Part shown: piece by piece, positions 1 to 13,194 of the stretch
How positions within the stretch are numbered: the first letter of the stretch is position 1
Layout: every line of letters starts with the position of its first letter
Assembly: GCF_036345155.1 (NCBI RefSeq)
Contig: NZ_CP107772.1
Location: 3,844,001 to 3,908,000, forward strand
Direction: 5' to 3'
Origin: Streptomyces sp. NBC_00582
Lineage (GTDB): Bacteria; Actinomycetota; Actinomycetes; Streptomycetales; Streptomycetaceae
Length of the DNA: 64,000 nucleotides
Translations under genes and position numbers: made by a program
Notes under the pieces: model-generated
What the model saw: the letters and a program-made list of their open reading frames with translations, nothing else
Told to the model about the DNA's origin: nothing
The model's database searches: none

Positions 1-2303
1 GAGCTCGTACCGGACGACGACGGTCGCGGCGTCCCCGTACTGGACGACCCACCGCTCGCCGAACCGCTGGTGCTGCTGGCCCCCGAGGACGGCACCGCCG
101 ACTCCGACGGCGTCGGATCGTCCGACGTCCCCATCGTCCCGTCCGGTCCCGGATCCGTCGGCCGGCTGGTCGCCGTGCCCGTGTCGCCGGTGCCGGTGTC
201 GGTGCCCGGGGTGTCGGAGCCGAGGCCGCCGTCGTCGAGGCCGCTGCTGGCGGAGGGGTTGACGCCGCCCCGGTCGGCGGGGTCGCCCGCGTCGTTGTTG
301 GAGGTCGCGCCGAGCGTGACGACCGTGCCGAGCACGGCGACGAGGAGCGCGCCCGCGCCGGCCGCGACGAGGTTGCGCTTGGCGAGTCCCCTGAGGCCGC
401 CCCGGCGCTGGTGGGGCGCGGACGGGGACGGCGGCGGGGTCATCCCGCGGTGGACGACGGTCTCGGCCTCCGGCGGGTAGGTCGGCAGCGCCGCCTGGAT
501 GCCGCGCGCCTGCGGGAGGGGCTCCACGTGGCGGGCGTCGGGCACCTCCTCGCCCACCGTCGCGGCGAAGGCCGGGATGTCCCCGGAGGCGTCCGCCACG
601 AGGGCGAGGGCGCGGCGGCCGGCGACGGTGCCGCGCTTGTCGGTGAGGGCGCCGCGCAGCCCGAGGGAGGCCTCCAGCTCCGAGCGGGCCCGGTCGAGGT
701 CCCCGCCGCACACGGCGAGGACGCCGAGTTCGTGGTGGAAGTAGGCGCGGTCGGCGGACTCCCCGGCGAGCCGGGCGGCCTCGGCGCCCTCGTGCAGGGC
801 GTTCTCCCAGGCGCTCCAGTGCAGTCCCGCGGCGAACGCGGGCGCCGCGGCGCGGGCGAGGCGGACCGCGGTGGCCTCCTCGTCCTCGGCGGGCGGGATC
901 GTCGCGGGCACCACGAGGGCGAGGGCGGTGAGGACGGCGTCCGCCTCGGCGCAGACCCGTTCGGGGGTGACGGAGGGGTGGCCGGCCCACCAGGCGTAGT
1001 GCTGGGCGGCGGCTGCGGCGCGGGCCTCGGTGTCGTCGTCGTATCCGGCGGCCTCGAGCTGGGTCTGGACGCCGGCGGCGAGCCGGTAGCGGGTGCCGAC
1101 CGGGGAGACGAGGCCGCAGGCGACGAGTTCGCCGAGGGCGGCGTCGGCGTGGGTGTCGCCGACGAGGGCGGGCAGATGGGCCTGGTGCGGGACCTCGCCG
1201 CCGAGGGCGACGGCGAAGCGCAGGGCGGCGCGGGCGGAGCCGCTGAGGCGGGCGGCGAGCAGCGGGGCGGGCGCGGCGGCCTCGCCGAGGGAGGGCAGGG
1301 GTATCTCCTCGGCGTCCCCGGCCCCGGCGTCGACGGGTGCGGCGAGCGGGCGGGCGTCCTCGAAGACGCCGAACGCGTCGACGGCGTCGACGTTGGCGCG
1401 GAGCTGGTCGCGCTGGCGCAGCAAAGCGCCGGCCTGGACGAAGCGCAGCGGCAGGCCCTCGGACTCGAACCAGAGGTCTCCGGCCCAGTTGGCCTCCTCC
1501 TCGGTGAGGGTGCGGCCGACGGCGCGCTCGATGACGTCGACGCCGCCGGCGCGGTCGAGGCCGCTGAGGACGACCTCCTCGACGGCGGAGTCGGCGGAGG
1601 GCTGCGGGGTGTCGGGGGTGGCGCCGAGCAGGAAGGCGCACTCGGGGGTGGCGTCGAGGAGTTCGTCGAGGAGCGCGCCGCCGAGACCGAGGTCGTCGAC
1701 CACGACGACCGCGCCGATCTCCCGGACGAGGGTGCGCAGTTCCTCGTCGCCCGGGCGGTGGTGGTCGGCGTCGTAGACGGTGTGGAAGAGGTCGTGGAGC
1801 AGTTCGGCCGGGGTGCGGCCGTAGCCGGAGAGGCGGACGACGCCGTCGGGGGCGAGGTCCTCGCAGTCCTCGGCGACGAGGTCGAGGAGGCTGGTGCGGC
1901 CGGAGCCGGCGGGTCCGGTGAGCCGGACGGAGCGGCCGCGGGCGAGGAGGCGGACGAGCTGTTCCCGTTCGTCCTGGCGGCCGAGCAGGGGCTGCTCGGG
2001 CCGGGCGGGGCCGGCCGGGGCGGGCGGCCGGGCGGCGTGCTCGTCGTACTCGGCGCGTTCCTCGGCGCTGCGCTTGGCGGGGCGGCCGGGCCGTTCGGTG
2101 GGCGGGCAGAGTTCGATCTCGCTGCCGTCCACGGGGTTGACGGTGAGCAGATGCTCGCCGGCGACCACCCGGACCGTGCGGGCGGGGCCGGGGGTGTGCT
2201 GGCCGAAGTCGGGTGTGAGGGGGTCCCTGGAGGGGCGTGGGCGCGGCGCGCGTCCGTCGCCTTCCTGACCGTACTCCTCGGGCCCCTGGTTCGTCGGGTC
2301 CAT
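1..2303 (-). CDS. STAND-like ATP-binding membrane protein, C-terminus beyond window
   Basis: The reading frame opens at ATG 2303, with a G-rich Shine-Dalgarno stretch 9 nt upstream, and runs off the left edge, so at least 767 residues are present and the true end is missing. A Walker A motif (GPAGSGRTS, near residue 130) and a hydrophobic Walker B strand ending in DD (VVVVDDLGL, near residue 200) show a P-loop NTPase. The long Ala/Leu/Glu-rich helical region that follows is typical of STAND/NB-ARC-type regulatory ATPases. A single transmembrane segment near residues 646-667 (LVAAGAGALLVAVLGTVVTL) is followed by a Ser/Gly/Asp/Thr-rich tail, so the ATPase should face the cytoplasm and the tail the outside. 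No effector domain is visible before the edge. The next gene on the same strand, upstream, encodes a STAS protein, hinting at a signalling role; that link is inference. Confidence 0.7.
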   Translation of the reverse strand, partial: MDPTNQGPEEYGQEGDGRAPRPRPSRDPLTPDFGQHTPGPARTVRVVAGEHLLTVNPVDGSEIELCPPTERPGRPAKRSAEERAEYDEHAARPPAPAGPARPEQPLLGRQDEREQLVRLLARGRSVRLTGPAGSGRTSLLDLVAEDCEDLAPDGVVRLSGYGRTPAELLHDLFHTVYDADHHRPGDEELRTLVREIGAVVVVDDLGLGGALLDELLDATPECAFLLGATPDTPQPSADSAVEEVVLSGLDRAGGVDVIERAVGRTLTEEEANWAGDLWFESEGLPLRFVQAGALLRQRDQLRANVDAVDAFGVFEDARPLAAPVDAGAGDAEEIPLPSLGEAAAPAPLLAARLSGSARAALRFAVALGGEVPHQAHLPALVGDTHADAALGELVACGLVSPVGTRYRLAAGVQTQLEAAGYDDDTEARAAAAAQHYAWWAGHPSVTPERVCAEADAVLTALALVVPATIPPAEDEEATAVRLARAAAPAFAAGLHWSAWENALHEGAEAARLAGESADRAYFHHELGVLAVCGGDLDRARSELEASLGLRGALTDKRGTVAGRRALALVADASGDIPAFAATVGEEVPDARHVEPLPQARGIQAALPTYPPEAETVVHRGMTPPPSPSAPHQRRGGLRGLAKRNLVAAGAGALLVAVLGTVVTLGATSNNDAGDPADRGGVNPSASSGLDDGGLGSDTPGTDTGTGDTGTATSRPTDPGPDGTMGTSDDPTPSESAVPSSGASSTSGSASGGSSSTGTPRPSSSGTS

Positions 2304-2563
2304 GGGTTCAAGCCCCCCAAGAGCGTCGTGTGGCGGTAGCCCCTCCCGGCCTGGCTGCACACTGCGCTGTCGCTTCTGGTCCGGTGCCCGCTCGGTAGAG
2401 GTCCGAGGGCGGCGGGCAGACGAACCGTAAACCTTGGCACAGTATCTACGACAGTCCGGGGTGGCGCGCGGTCCGAGACGTCACAGTCCGGTGAGGATTG
2501 GTGCCCGCCGTACGTTTCGCCGCAGGTGGACCCCTGCCGGGGCCCTTCGCGGCCGTGTCGCGG

Positions 2564-2887
2564 TCAGACCCGGGGCAGGGACTCCACGCCGATGCCGCCC
2601 TCGATGGCGAGGATCCGGTGCAGGCGGGTGGCCACCAGCAGGCGCTGCATCTGCGGGGGTACGCCGCGCAGCACCAGGCGTCGGCCGCAGCGGCCGGCCC
2701 GCCGGTGGACGCCCATGATGACGCCGAGTCCGGTGGCGTCCCAGGAGTCCAGTTCGGACAGGTCGAGCACCAGGTCGCCGACGCCGTCGTCCACGGCCGT
2801 GTGCAGGGCCGTGCGGGCGTCCGCCGCGCTGCGCACGTCGAGGCGGCCCCCGACGACCAGCTCGACGTGGTCGCCCCTGATGTGCAT
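2564..2887 (-). CDS. STAS-domain protein (anti-sigma factor antagonist type)
   Basis: This 107-residue protein is a single STAS domain. Its signature is LDLSELDSWDATGLGV at residues 41-56, matching the SpoIIAA/BldG core in which a Ser or Thr just before Gly-Leu-Gly is phosphorylated by an anti-sigma kinase; here the residue is Thr52. By family it would bind a partner-switching anti-sigma factor when unphosphorylated. No anti-sigma kinase gene lies beside it in this window, so its partner is unknown. It starts at ATG 2887 and is transcribed toward the STAND ATPase gene, 260 bp away. Its upstream region is shared with the divergent adenosyltransferase gene. Confidence 0.8.
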   Translation of the reverse strand: MHIRGDHVELVVGGRLDVRSAADARTALHTAVDDGVGDLVLDLSELDSWDATGLGVIMGVHRRAGRCGRRLVLRGVPPQMQRLLVATRLHRILAIEGGIGVESLPRV

Positions 2888-3322
2888 AGCGCTCCCCTAA
2901 GCGTGCGTCTCGTGCTCCGCGGTGTGATGTCCGGTGTTGCCTGCTCTGACTGCGCGAAGCGGTCGGAGGTTGCCGTCTGTGAGCGATCCGATACCGAATT
3001 CACCCGCAAGGGTGAGCCCCCTGGGGCCTGTGCGGTTTCAGCGCTTGGAGTAAGCCCTGCCCGCTCTCGCGTCGGATGTCACCGGCGTCAACCATCCGGC
3101 GCATTCGCCGGAGGGCTCACGTATGGCTCTCGGCCGGAGATTAGCGCTCGTGGAGCGCTGTGCGACCGGTTAGTAACGCGTCTCACGTCTCATGGGGTGA
3201 GACACCGGTCACGTCGTCAATTCCTGCCCGATTCAAGACTATTCGCACCGTTTGGATCTTCGTGGGTCCGGCGTGACGGAACGAACGGAGGGGGACCCGC
3301 CGGGACGGTCTAGATTGGCGGC
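2888..3322. other. 435-bp divergent intergenic region with one hairpin
   Basis: No gene is supported here. It separates the minus-strand STAS gene from the plus-strand adenosyltransferase gene and must carry both promoters. Composition drops to a lower GC around 2960-3250. A small hairpin, GTCTCA-tgggg-TGAGAC, lies at 3187-3203. I do not see the conserved core of a cobalamin riboswitch upstream of the adenosyltransferase. Confidence 0.5.
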
Positions 3323-3895
3323 ATGGTCAATCTGACGCGCATCTACACCAGGACCGGGGACCAGGGCAGCACCGCCCTCGGCGACATGAGCCGGGTCGCC
3401 AAGACCGACCTCAGGATCGCGGCGTACGCCGACGCCAACGAGGCGAACGCGGTCATCGGTACGGCGATCGCGCTGGGCGGCCTGGAGGAGGAGGTCGTCG
3501 CGGTCCTCACCCGGGTCCAGAACGACCTGTTCGACGTGGGCGCGGACCTGTCGACGCCGGTGGTGGAGAACCCGTCGTTCCCGCCACTGCGGGTGGAGCA
3601 GTTCTACGTCGACCGGCTGGAGGCGGACTGCGACCGCTTCAACGAACGGCTGGAGAAGCTCCGCTCGTTCATCCTTCCCGGCGGCACCCCGGGCGCGGCC
3701 CTCCTGCACCAGGCCTGCACGGTCGTACGGCGCGCGGAACGCTCGACGTGGGCCGCCCTGGAGACCCACGCCGAGACGATGAACCCCCTGACGGCGACCT
3801 ACCTCAACCGCCTGTCCGACCTCTTGTTCATCCTCGCCCGCACGGCCAACAAGGACGTCGGCGACGTGCTCTGGGTACCGGGCGGGGAGCGCTGA
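3323..3895 (+). CDS. pduO: Cob(I)yrinic acid a,c-diamide / cob(I)alamin adenosyltransferase, PduO type
   Basis: This 190-residue protein transfers the adenosyl group of ATP to cob(I)alamin or its precursor, making adenosylcobalamin in the cytoplasm. It is a full-length PduO-type enzyme. The N-terminal ATP loop TRTGDQG is at residues 9-15, followed by FILPGG at 116-121, VRRAER at 135-140 with the Arg/Glu pair that contacts triphosphate, and LNRLSDLLF at 161-169. The ATG at 3323 is the start; an earlier start would add residues before the conserved MVNLTRIYTRTGD opening. The gene stands alone and no other cobalamin genes are nearby. Confidence 0.93.
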   Translation: MVNLTRIYTRTGDQGSTALGDMSRVAKTDLRIAAYADANEANAVIGTAIALGGLEEEVVAVLTRVQNDLFDVGADLSTPVVENPSFPPLRVEQFYVDRLEADCDRFNERLEKLRSFILPGGTPGAALLHQACTVVRRAERSTWAALETHAETMNPLTATYLNRLSDLLFILARTANKDVGDVLWVPGGER

Positions 3896-3961
3896 CCCCG
3901 GACCCCTTCGGCACCCCGTCGCCACCGGCCCGGGCGGGAGCCTCCTTCGGCCGGGTCGCGT

Positions 3962-4362
3962 AGGTCAGGGCGATCGGGCCGTGGCCGCCGGCGGCCCCGA
4001 GCGGGGCGCGGGCGACCGCCGCCGCCAGTGCCGTCCGGAGCCACGGCCGGGCCTCGCGGCGGGCCCGGGCCGTGCCGGACCGGGGTGGCTTCGGCGGGGG
4101 CGGGCCCCCGGCCGGGCGGTGCGCGGCGTGGCCGTCGAGCCGGCGGATCGCGCGGTGGCCAAAGCCGACGCCGTGGCCGATACGGAGGGCCGCCAGGCCG
4201 TGTACCCAGCCGGGCTCGGCACCGTTCTTCAGGCCGATCGCGGTCACCGGCGAACCACGTCCGTCGTCCGCCGGTGAAGCTGAAGCTGCGCAGCCGGGTC
4301 CAAGCGGCGTCACTGGCACGGGAGTTGGGGATCCAGCAGCCGTACCCCACGGCCGTATACAA
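3962..4362 (-). pseudogene. Possible decayed, frameshifted gene
   Basis: The 572-bp gap between the adenosyltransferase and the chitinase carries minus-strand stretches with strong G/C bias at third positions, but in two different frames. The first (about 4353-4270) reads VGYGCWIPNSRASDAAWTRL and the second (about 4265-4130) includes VTAIGLKNGAEPGWVHGLAA followed by a Gly/His-rich stretch. No single frame spans both, and the downstream part becomes Pro/Arg-rich and unlike protein. I read this as a short gene broken by a frameshift. I do not recognise the family. The alternative is that it is ordinary noncoding GC-rich DNA. Confidence 0.3.
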
Positions 4363-4365
4363 GAG

Positions 4366-4398
4366 TGGTCCAGACCTATTGACCCGTGGTCCAGACCT
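4366..4398 (+). promoter_or_regulatory. Paired 12-bp direct repeats (DasR-type operators) of the chitinase promoter
   Basis: TGGTCCAGACCT occurs exactly at 4366-4377 and again at 4387-4398, 21 bp apart. This is the 12-bp direct repeat described for Streptomyces chitinase promoters, and each copy resembles half of a DasR-responsive element (consensus close to TGGTCTAGACCA). Copy 1 sits just upstream of the -35 box and copy 2 fills the spacer between -35 and -10, so a bound repressor would block RNA polymerase. Derepression by N-acetylglucosamine metabolites is expected from the family. Confidence 0.88.
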
Positions 4399-4407
4399 TT
4401 CTATTCT
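4379..4407 (+). promoter_or_regulatory. Chitinase promoter, -35 and -10 boxes
   Basis: TTGACC at 4379-4384 and TATTCT at 4402-4407 are separated by exactly 17 bp. This is a good vegetative (HrdB-type) promoter for Streptomyces. Transcription would start near 4414, giving a leader of about 55 nt before the chitinase ATG at 4468. Confidence 0.75.
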
Positions 4408-4467
4408 CGCGGCACTGTGGGCGTGAAGGCTCAGTCACGCCCCCCAACTCCCCATAGGAGGCGCAGC

Positions 4468-6285
<1,818 letters not shown>

Positions 6286-6290
6286 AGCGA

Positions 6291-6737
6291 CTACGCGACA
6301 TTGACGCGCTGTCCGGGCGGGGCTGCCTCCAGCCACGCGAGGAAACCGGTCAGCGCGTCCTCGCTCATGGCGAGTTCGAGACGGACGCCCTGATGGGAGC
6401 AGGCGAGGATCACCGCGTCGGACAGCAGCGCCAGCTCCTCCTCCCCCTCGGGGAGCCGGCGCCCGGCCACCTCGATCGAGGCGCGCTCCAGGACACGGCG
6501 GGGACGGTAGGCGTACGAGAAGACGCGGTACCACTCGATGCGGTCACCGTTGTAGCGGGCGACGCCGTAGCTCCAGCCCTTGCCGCTGGTGTCCGGTTTC
6601 TCGGGGACGTCCCAGCGCAGGGAACAGTCGAAGGTGCCGCCGGAACGCTGGATGAGTCTGCGGCGCAGACCGAACACGAACAGCCCCAGCACCACCAGGG
6701 CCACGACGATTCCGCACACAGTCAGAGCGAGGACCAT
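6291..6737 (-). CDS. DUF2550 single-pass membrane protein
   Basis: A 148-residue protein with one N-terminal transmembrane helix (about residues 3-24) and a cytoplasmic domain containing GWSYGVARYNGDRIEWYRVF and RRVLERASIEVAGRR, the pattern of the actinobacterial DUF2550 family found behind atpC. No biochemical role is established. The start is ATG 6737, which has AGGAGG 9 nt upstream; a GTG two codons earlier is too close to that site. It is separated from atpC by a strong terminator, so it is probably transcribed from its own promoter. Confidence 0.85.
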   Translation of the reverse strand: MVLALTVCGIVVALVVLGLFVFGLRRRLIQRSGGTFDCSLRWDVPEKPDTSGKGWSYGVARYNGDRIEWYRVFSYAYRPRRVLERASIEVAGRRLPEGEEELALLSDAVILACSHQGVRLELAMSEDALTGFLAWLEAAPPGQRVNVA

Positions 6738-6808
6738 CGACACCGACCTCCTCGTCTCCTAGGTACCTTCGATTCAGGTAACGGAACGGAAAAAACATCC
6801 ATATCTGC

Positions 6809-6856
6809 CTCAGCCGCGGTCGGCTCCGGATTGCTCCGGTGCCGACCGCGGCTGAG
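6809..6856 (-). terminator. Terminator of the ATP synthase operon
   Basis: CTCAGCCGCGGTCGGC at 6809-6824 pairs perfectly with 6841-6856, a 16-bp stem. The loop holds a second 5-bp stem (CCGGA-TTGC-TCCGG). On the minus strand it lies 28 bp behind the atpC stop, and a run of six T follows about 15 nt later. This is the strongest intrinsic terminator in the window. Confidence 0.9.
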
Positions 6857-6884
6857 TGACGTCATACAGCTCCGCGCCGGGTTG

Positions 6885-7259
6885 TCAGCGCGAGGCCGCC
6901 GCACGCAGGCGTACGTCCGCACGGCGTTCGGCGATGGCGTCGCCCTCCGCCTTCGCGCGCTCGAGCTCCCGCTCCTCGCGCTGGACGTCGATCTCGTCCG
7001 ACAGCTCGGCGGTCTCGGCCAGCAGCGACAGCTTGTTGTCCGCGAACGAGATGAAACCGCCGTGCACCGCGGCGACGACCGTCCCACCCTCACTCGTACG
7101 GATGGTCACCGGGCCCGACTCCAGCACACCGAGCAGCGGCTGGTGACCGGGCATGACGCCGATGTCGCCGGACGTGGTGCGCGCGACGACCAGGGTGGCC
7201 TCGCCGGACCAGACCTCTCGGTCGGCCGCGACCAGCGCGACGTGCAGCTCAGCAGCCAA
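6885..7259 (-). CDS. atpC: F1Fo ATP synthase epsilon subunit
   Basis: The epsilon subunit is part of the central rotor stalk, coupling Fo rotation to F1 and inhibiting ATP hydrolysis. The 124-residue product has the N-terminal beta-sandwich (VALVAADREVWSGEA, SGDIGVMPGHQPLLGVLESG) and a C-terminal helical hairpin (SDEIDVQREERELERAKAEG). A TTG start at 7259 is preferred: GAGGAG lies 5 nt upstream and the resulting MAAELHV opening and length fit Streptomyces AtpC, whereas the longer frame adds residues through that ribosome-binding site. It is the last gene of the operon, 118 bp after atpD. Confidence 0.93.
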   Translation of the reverse strand: MAAELHVALVAADREVWSGEATLVVARTTSGDIGVMPGHQPLLGVLESGPVTIRTSEGGTVVAAVHGGFISFADNKLSLLAETAELSDEIDVQREERELERAKAEGDAIAERRADVRLRAAASR

Positions 7260-7377
7260 GGTGGCTCCTCGGGTCACCACCCGGCGGGTCTGCCGGGTGT
7301 TGGTTACTAAGTCTAGTGGGCGTGGATGAGGGGGCGGGACGCGCCCGCCCCCTCACACGAACTCGGACAGTCCGAGA

Positions 7378-9731
<2,354 letters not shown>

Positions 9732-9752
9732 GAGTCAGGTCCCTTCCTTACG

Positions 9753-11342
9753 TCACTTGGAGACGCTGACGGCGTCCTCGCCGAGGAGCTTGCCGTCCGA
9801 GGTCTCGAACTGCTTCTTGAACTCCACGATCGCGTCGGCCACGGCCGTCAGCGTGTCGTCCGAGAGCTTGCCGCCCTCGCGGATGGAGGTCATGAGGCCC
9901 TGCTCGCTGCGGTGCAGGTACTCGAGCAGCTCCTTCTCGAAGCGGCGGATGTCGGCGACGGGGACGTCGTCCATCTTGCCGGTGGTGCCGGCCCAGACGG
10001 AGACGACCTGGTCCTCGGTGGACATCGGCTGGTACTGAGCCTGCTTGAGCAGCTCGACCATGCGCTGACCACGCTCCAGCTGCGCCTTCGACGCGGCGTC
10101 CAGGTCGGAACCGAAGGCGGCGAACGCCTCCAGCTCACGGAACTGGGCCAGGTCGACGCGGAGACGGCCGGAGACCTGCTTCATCGCCTTGTGCTGCGCG
10201 GAACCACCGACGCGGGAGACGGAGATACCGACGTTCAGCGCGGGGCGCTGACCGGCGTTGAACAGGTCCGACTCCAGGAAGCACTGGCCGTCGGTGATGG
10301 AGATGACGTTGGTCGGGATGAACGCCGAGACGTCGTTGGCCTTGGTCTCGACGATCGGCAGACCGGTCATCGAGCCCTTGCCCATGTCGTCCGAGAGCTT
10401 CGCGCAGCGCTCCAGCAGACGGGAGTGCAGGTAGAAGACGTCACCCGGGTAGGCCTCACGGCCCGGCGGGCGGCGCAGCAGCAGGGACACGGCGCGGTAG
10501 GCGTCGGCCTGCTTCGACAGGTCGTCGAAGATGATCAGGACGTGCTTGCCGTCGTACATCCACTGCTGACCGATGGCCGAACCGGTGTACGGCGCCAGGT
10601 ACTTGAAGCCGGCCGGGTCGGACGCCGGGGCGGCGACGATGGTCGTGTACTCCAGCGCGCCGTTCTCCTCCAGCGCGCGGCGGACCGACGCGATGGTGGA
10701 GCCCTTCTGGCCGATGGCGACGTAGATGCAGCGGACCTGCTTGTCCGGGTCGCCCGAGCGCCAGTTGTCGCGCTGGTTGATGATCGTGTCGACGGCCAGG
10801 GCGGTCTTGCCGGTCTGGCGGTCACCGATGATCAGCTGACGCTGACCGCGGCCGATCGGGGTCATCGCGTCGACGGCCTTGTAGCCGGTCTCCATCGGCT
10901 CGTGCACCGACTTGCGCTGCATGACCGTGGGGGCCTGCAGCTCGAGGGCGCGGCGGCCGGACGTCTCGATCTCGCCGAGGCCGTCGATCGGGTTGCCGAG
11001 CGGGTCGACGACGCGGCCGAGGTAACCCTCGCCGACGGCCACGGAGAGCACCTCGCCGGTACGGGTGACCGGCTGACCCTCCTCGATGCCGCTGAACTCA
11101 CCGAGGACGATGGCACCGATCTCGCGCTCTTCCAGGTTGAGCGCGAGGCCGAGGGTGCCGTCCTCGAACTTCAGCAGTTCGTTGGCCATGGCCGAGGGAA
11201 GACCCTCGATCTTCGCGATGCCGTCGCCGGCAAGGGTGACCGTACCGACCTCCTCGCGCGAGGCCGCGTCCGGCTTGTACGACTGGACGAAGTTCTCCAG
11301 CGCGTCCCGGATCTCCTCCGGCCGGATCGTGAGCTCCGCCAT
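9753..11342 (-). CDS. atpA: F1Fo ATP synthase alpha subunit
   Basis: The 529-residue non-catalytic alpha subunit binds nucleotide and supplies the arginine finger to the beta active site. The P-loop GDRQTGKT and the arginine-finger segment [12 protein letters not shown] are present. ATG 11342 is the start because the mature-like [19 protein letters not shown] follows and a purine-rich GGAGAGCAGGGAA lies just upstream; the open frame extends further but reads unlike protein. It is followed 21 bp later by atpG. Confidence 0.97.
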   Translation of the reverse strand: MAELTIRPEEIRDALENFVQSYKPDAASREEVGTVTLAGDGIAKIEGLPSAMANELLKFEDGTLGLALNLEEREIGAIVLGEFSGIEEGQPVTRTGEVLSVAVGEGYLGRVVDPLGNPIDGLGEIETSGRRALELQAPTVMQRKSVHEPMETGYKAVDAMTPIGRGQRQLIIGDRQTGKTALAVDTIINQRDNWRSGDPDKQVRCIYVAIGQKGSTIASVRRALEENGALEYTTIVAAPASDPAGFKYLAPYTGSAIGQQWMYDGKHVLIIFDDLSKQADAYRAVSLLLRRPPGREAYPGDVFYLHSRLLERCAKLSDDMGKGSMTGLPIVETKANDVSAFIPTNVISITDGQCFLESDLFNAGQRPALNVGISVSRVGGSAQHKAMKQVSGRLRVDLAQFRELEAFAAFGSDLDAASKAQLERGQRMVELLKQAQYQPMSTEDQVVSVWAGTTGKMDDVPVADIRRFEKELLEYLHRSEQGLMTSIREGGKLSDDTLTAVADAIVEFKKQFETSDGKLLGEDAVSVSK

Positions 11343-11474
11343 CTGGGTTCCCTGCTCTCCTTGTTGGGCCCGAAGTTTCACTTTGGGGGGATGGGGACTC
11401 CCCCCTGAACGAGGTGAATCCTCTGCACGGCCCAACCAGGGCCGCTTGCGTACGTACTGCGTGTTGAGTTGCTG

Positions 11475-12290
11475 CTAGCCCGCCAGGCGGCGGCCGGCGT
11501 CCTCGATACGGTCCGCGAGGGAGCCGTTGATGACCTCGTCGCCGACCTGCACCCGGATGCCGCCGAGGACCGCGGGGTCCACGTCGATGTTGAGGTGCAT
11601 CTGGTGGCCGTACAGCTTGGCGAGGGCGGCGCCCAGGCGTCGCTTCTGCGTGTCGCTCAGCGGCACCGCCGAGGTGACGACGGCGACCAGACGCTCCCGG
11701 CGCTCGGCGGCGAGCTTGGACAGGGACTCGAGTCCCGCTTCCAGGCTACGTCCACGCGGGGCGGTCACAAGGCGCGTCACCAGGCGAACGGTGGCCGCGT
11801 CCGCACGGCCGCCGAGCAGGCTGCGCAGCAGCTCGCCCTTGGCCGAGGCGGTGGCCTTCCGGTCGGTCAGTGCGGCGCGCAGCTCGGTGTTGGAGGAGAC
11901 GATCCGCCCGAAGCGGAACAGCTCGTCCTCGACGTCGTCGAGCGCGCCGGCCTTCTGCGCGGCGGTGAGGTCCGCGATGTTCGCCAGCTCCTCCAGGGCG
12001 TCCACCAGGTCGCGCGACTGCGACCAGCGGGAACGCACCAGGCCGGAGACCAGGTCGGCGGTGGTGCCGCTGACCTGGGAGCCGAGCAGGCGCTGGGCCA
12101 GCCCGGCCTTGGCCTCACCGGCCTGCGCCGGGTCGGTGAGGACCCGACGCAGCGACACCTCGCGGTCGAGCAGCGCGGTGACGGCGGCCAGCTCGTCGGC
12201 GAGCCGCGCCGCGTCCACAGACGTGGAGTCCGTCAGCGCGTCGAGACGCTCACGTGCGGCTGCCAGGGCCTCGCGGCTCGCTCCGTTCAT
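11475..12290 (-). CDS. atpH: F1Fo ATP synthase delta subunit
   Basis: Delta joins the peripheral stalk to the top of F1. The 271-residue protein is longer than the roughly 180-residue E. coli delta, as is normal in Streptomyces. The conserved C-terminal segment is ILGGIRVQVGD-like (VLGGIRVQVGDEVINGSLADR), near residues 242-262. Its ATG at 12290 overlaps the end of atpF in an ATGA arrangement, which implies translational coupling of the two stator genes. Confidence 0.95.
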   Translation of the reverse strand: MNGASREALAAARERLDALTDSTSVDAARLADELAAVTALLDREVSLRRVLTDPAQAGEAKAGLAQRLLGSQVSGTTADLVSGLVRSRWSQSRDLVDALEELANIADLTAAQKAGALDDVEDELFRFGRIVSSNTELRAALTDRKATASAKGELLRSLLGGRADAATVRLVTRLVTAPRGRSLEAGLESLSKLAAERRERLVAVVTSAVPLSDTQKRRLGAALAKLYGHQMHLNIDVDPAVLGGIRVQVGDEVINGSLADRIEDAGRRLAG

Positions 12291-12832
12291 CGCGACGCCT
12301 CGGCCTTCTCCTCGAGCTCGTCGAGGAAGCGGTCGATGACGCGGCTCTGGCGGGCGTGGTCCTCGAGGGACTCGCCGACGAGCTTGCCGGCCAGGTCGGT
12401 GGCGAGCTTGCCGACGTCCTGACGCAGCGCGGACGCGGCGGCCTTGCGGTCGGCCTCGATCTGGGCGTGACCGGCGGCGACGATCTCCTCGCGCTGCCGC
12501 TGGCCTTCCGCGCGCATCTCCGCGATGAGCGTGGCGCCCTGCTCCTGAGCCTCCTGGCGCAGGCGCGCGGCCTCGTGGCGAGCCTCGGCGAGCTGAGCCT
12601 TGTACTGCTCGAGCACGCTCTGGGCCTCGGTCTGAGCGGCCTCGGCCTTCTCGATACCGCCCTCGATCTGCTCGCGACGCTCTTCCAGAACCTTGTTGAT
12701 GTTCGGGAGGAGCTTCTTGGCGAGGAAGCCGAAGACGATGACGAAGGCGATCAGGCCGATCACGAGCTCCGGAATCGGCGGGATGAGCGGGTTTTCCGCT
12801 TCCTCGGCCGCCAGCTGAACCAGGGGGCTCAT
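12287..12832 (-). CDS. atpF: F1Fo ATP synthase b subunit
   Basis: The b subunit forms the peripheral stalk. The 181-residue protein has one N-terminal transmembrane helix (LVIGLIAFVIVFGFLAKKLL, about residues 23-42) and then a long charged helix (VLEERREQIEGGIEKAEAAQ and onward) that dimerises as a coiled coil. It overlaps atpH by 4 bp and follows atpE by 41 bp. Confidence 0.96.
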   Translation of the reverse strand: MSPLVQLAAEEAENPLIPPIPELVIGLIAFVIVFGFLAKKLLPNINKVLEERREQIEGGIEKAEAAQTEAQSVLEQYKAQLAEARHEAARLRQEAQEQGATLIAEMRAEGQRQREEIVAAGHAQIEADRKAAASALRQDVGKLATDLAGKLVGESLEDHARQSRVIDRFLDELEEKAEASR

Positions 12833-12873
12833 ATCAGTGCCTTTCGTCGAAAGGGGCAGTCCGACGGATCAGG

Positions 12874-13194
<321 letters not shown>

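Noticed and set aside
411..2339. Long plus-strand open frame, 642 codons, Gly/Ala/Glu-rich
   Set aside because: It is the mirror of the minus-strand STAND ATPase gene, which has recognisable Walker motifs and a membrane helix; the plus-strand product has no motif.
2888..3322. Cobalamin riboswitch upstream of the adenosyltransferase
   Set aside because: I could not find the B12-box core, and the leader just before the start is short and plain.
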